Source: an uncultured bacterium (GTDB taxonomy: Bacteria; Vulcanimicrobiota; CADAWZ01). From it: a stretch of 52,976 nucleotides of DNA. A program made the translations under genes and the position numbers. Positions 52,603 through 52,976 of the stretch are shown here, piece after piece. Below the pieces are notes generated by a model. The model searched no databases, had not been told where the DNA came from, and worked only from the letters and a program-made list of their open reading frames with translations. Within the stretch, counting starts at the first letter, position 1. Each line of letters starts with the position of its first letter. Location: positions 1-52,976 of the forward strand of contig CASEKF010000042.1 of the NCBI GenBank assembly GCA_949288455.1, written 5' to 3'.

Positions 52603-52976
52603 GTAGTTCCACCTCCCTGGTTGGTATAGAAAATGTGAAAATGGATCCATGGGGCAAATTATCGGCAACCATGATTTCTCCTCCATGCGCATTGACAATA
52701 GATTTGCACAGCGCCAAGCCCAGCCCCATACTGCGGCGGCTGTCCGCAATTTGATTGGACGCGCTGTAAAACATATCGAAAATATGCGGCTTGGCTTGAT
52801 TAGAAATTCCCGGGCCGTTATCTGCGATGGAAATATAAATGTAGTTTCCTTTTTGTTTCCACTTAATATCTATTTCAGATCCCGCTGGAGTATACTTGAT
52901 GGCATTATCGACGATATTAATGATAACCTGAACAATAAGCTTTGCGTCAATTTGGGCCAAAAGGTATTCCTCGCTG
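52595..52976 (-). CDS. kdpD: KdpD sensor kinase, C-terminal part (runs off the window)
   Basis: The partial 126-residue C-terminal end of a histidine kinase is open at the right edge, its N-terminus being outside. The ATP-binding domain shows the N box (VIINIVDNAIKYTP), the G1 box (DNGPGI), the F box region (IFDMFYSA) and the G2 box (GLGLALCKSIVNAHGG). KdpD senses potassium limitation and phosphorylates KdpE. The kdpFABC transporter genes, if present, lie beyond the window. Confidence 0.85.
   Translation of the reverse strand, partial: SEEYLLAQIDAKLIVQVIINIVDNAIKYTPAGSEIDIKWKQKGNYIYISIADNGPGISNQAKPHIFDMFYSASNQIADSRRSMGLGLALCKSIVNAHGGEIMVADNLPHGSIFTFSIPTREVELHE

Overview
This 53 kb window comes from an AT-rich (by eye about 35-40% GC), densely packed bacterial chromosome. 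Most genes lie on the + strand in tight operons with overlapping or near-overlapping starts. A lipoprotein signal, Bat proteins with signal peptides and membrane anchors, MacB/LolD-type ABC proteins and pilin-like prepilin signals suggest a cell with an elaborate, probably two-membrane envelope. The gene mix (YCF45/SpoIIIAA-like ATPase, RicT/PSP1, large HEAT-repeat proteins, several minor-pilin modules) does not fit a familiar model organism. I suspect an uncultured lineage (Riflebacteria/Ozemobacteria-like would be my first guess), but that is inference without a marker-gene comparison.

Layout. 1-3.4 kb: the end of a proline-rich repeat protein, an acidic protein with a decayed zincin-like C-terminus, small proteins and a Xer-type tyrosine recombinase. 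3.5-6.8 kb: a three-gene minor-pilin module ending at a strong bidirectional terminator. 6.8-11.8 kb (minus strand): a caspase-like lipoprotein and a 1219-residue cytosolic HEAT protein. 12-15.4 kb: ABC permease, ATPase and a membrane protein resembling an M48/M56 peptidase without its zinc ligands. 15.8-20 kb: a membrane-anchored unknown, Rho, a radical SAM protein, a Q/A-rich protein and a possible structured RNA. 20.2-25.9 kb: tRNA-Gln with a consensus promoter, RNase HII, a pseudokinase, a SAM hydroxide adenosyltransferase family protein, an Orn/Lys/Arg decarboxylase and a YCF45/SpoIIIAA-like ATPase. 26.2-29.9 kb: tmk, a small gene, holB and ricT, an order recalling Bacillus. 29.8-32.8 kb: NamZ, MurU and AmgK homologues, together a predicted MurNAc salvage route. 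33-34.7 kb: an exported HEAT protein. 34.9-43.2 kb: a complete moxR/DUF58/Bat operon. 43.4-51.7 kb: two further paralogous minor-pilin modules with very large PilX-like proteins, the second carrying a decayed internal gene duplication. 51.9 kb to the end (minus strand): kdpE and partial kdpD with clearly higher GC, either acquired DNA or an assembly junction.

The themes most worth following are: (i) three minor-pilin modules without any visible pilus motor or platform gene; (ii) three proteins whose folds look like well-known enzymes but whose catalytic residues are missing (zincin, M48/M56 peptidase, Ser/Thr kinase); (iii) the NamZ-MurU-AmgK recycling set; (iv) an unassigned structured RNA candidate upstream of tRNA-Gln.
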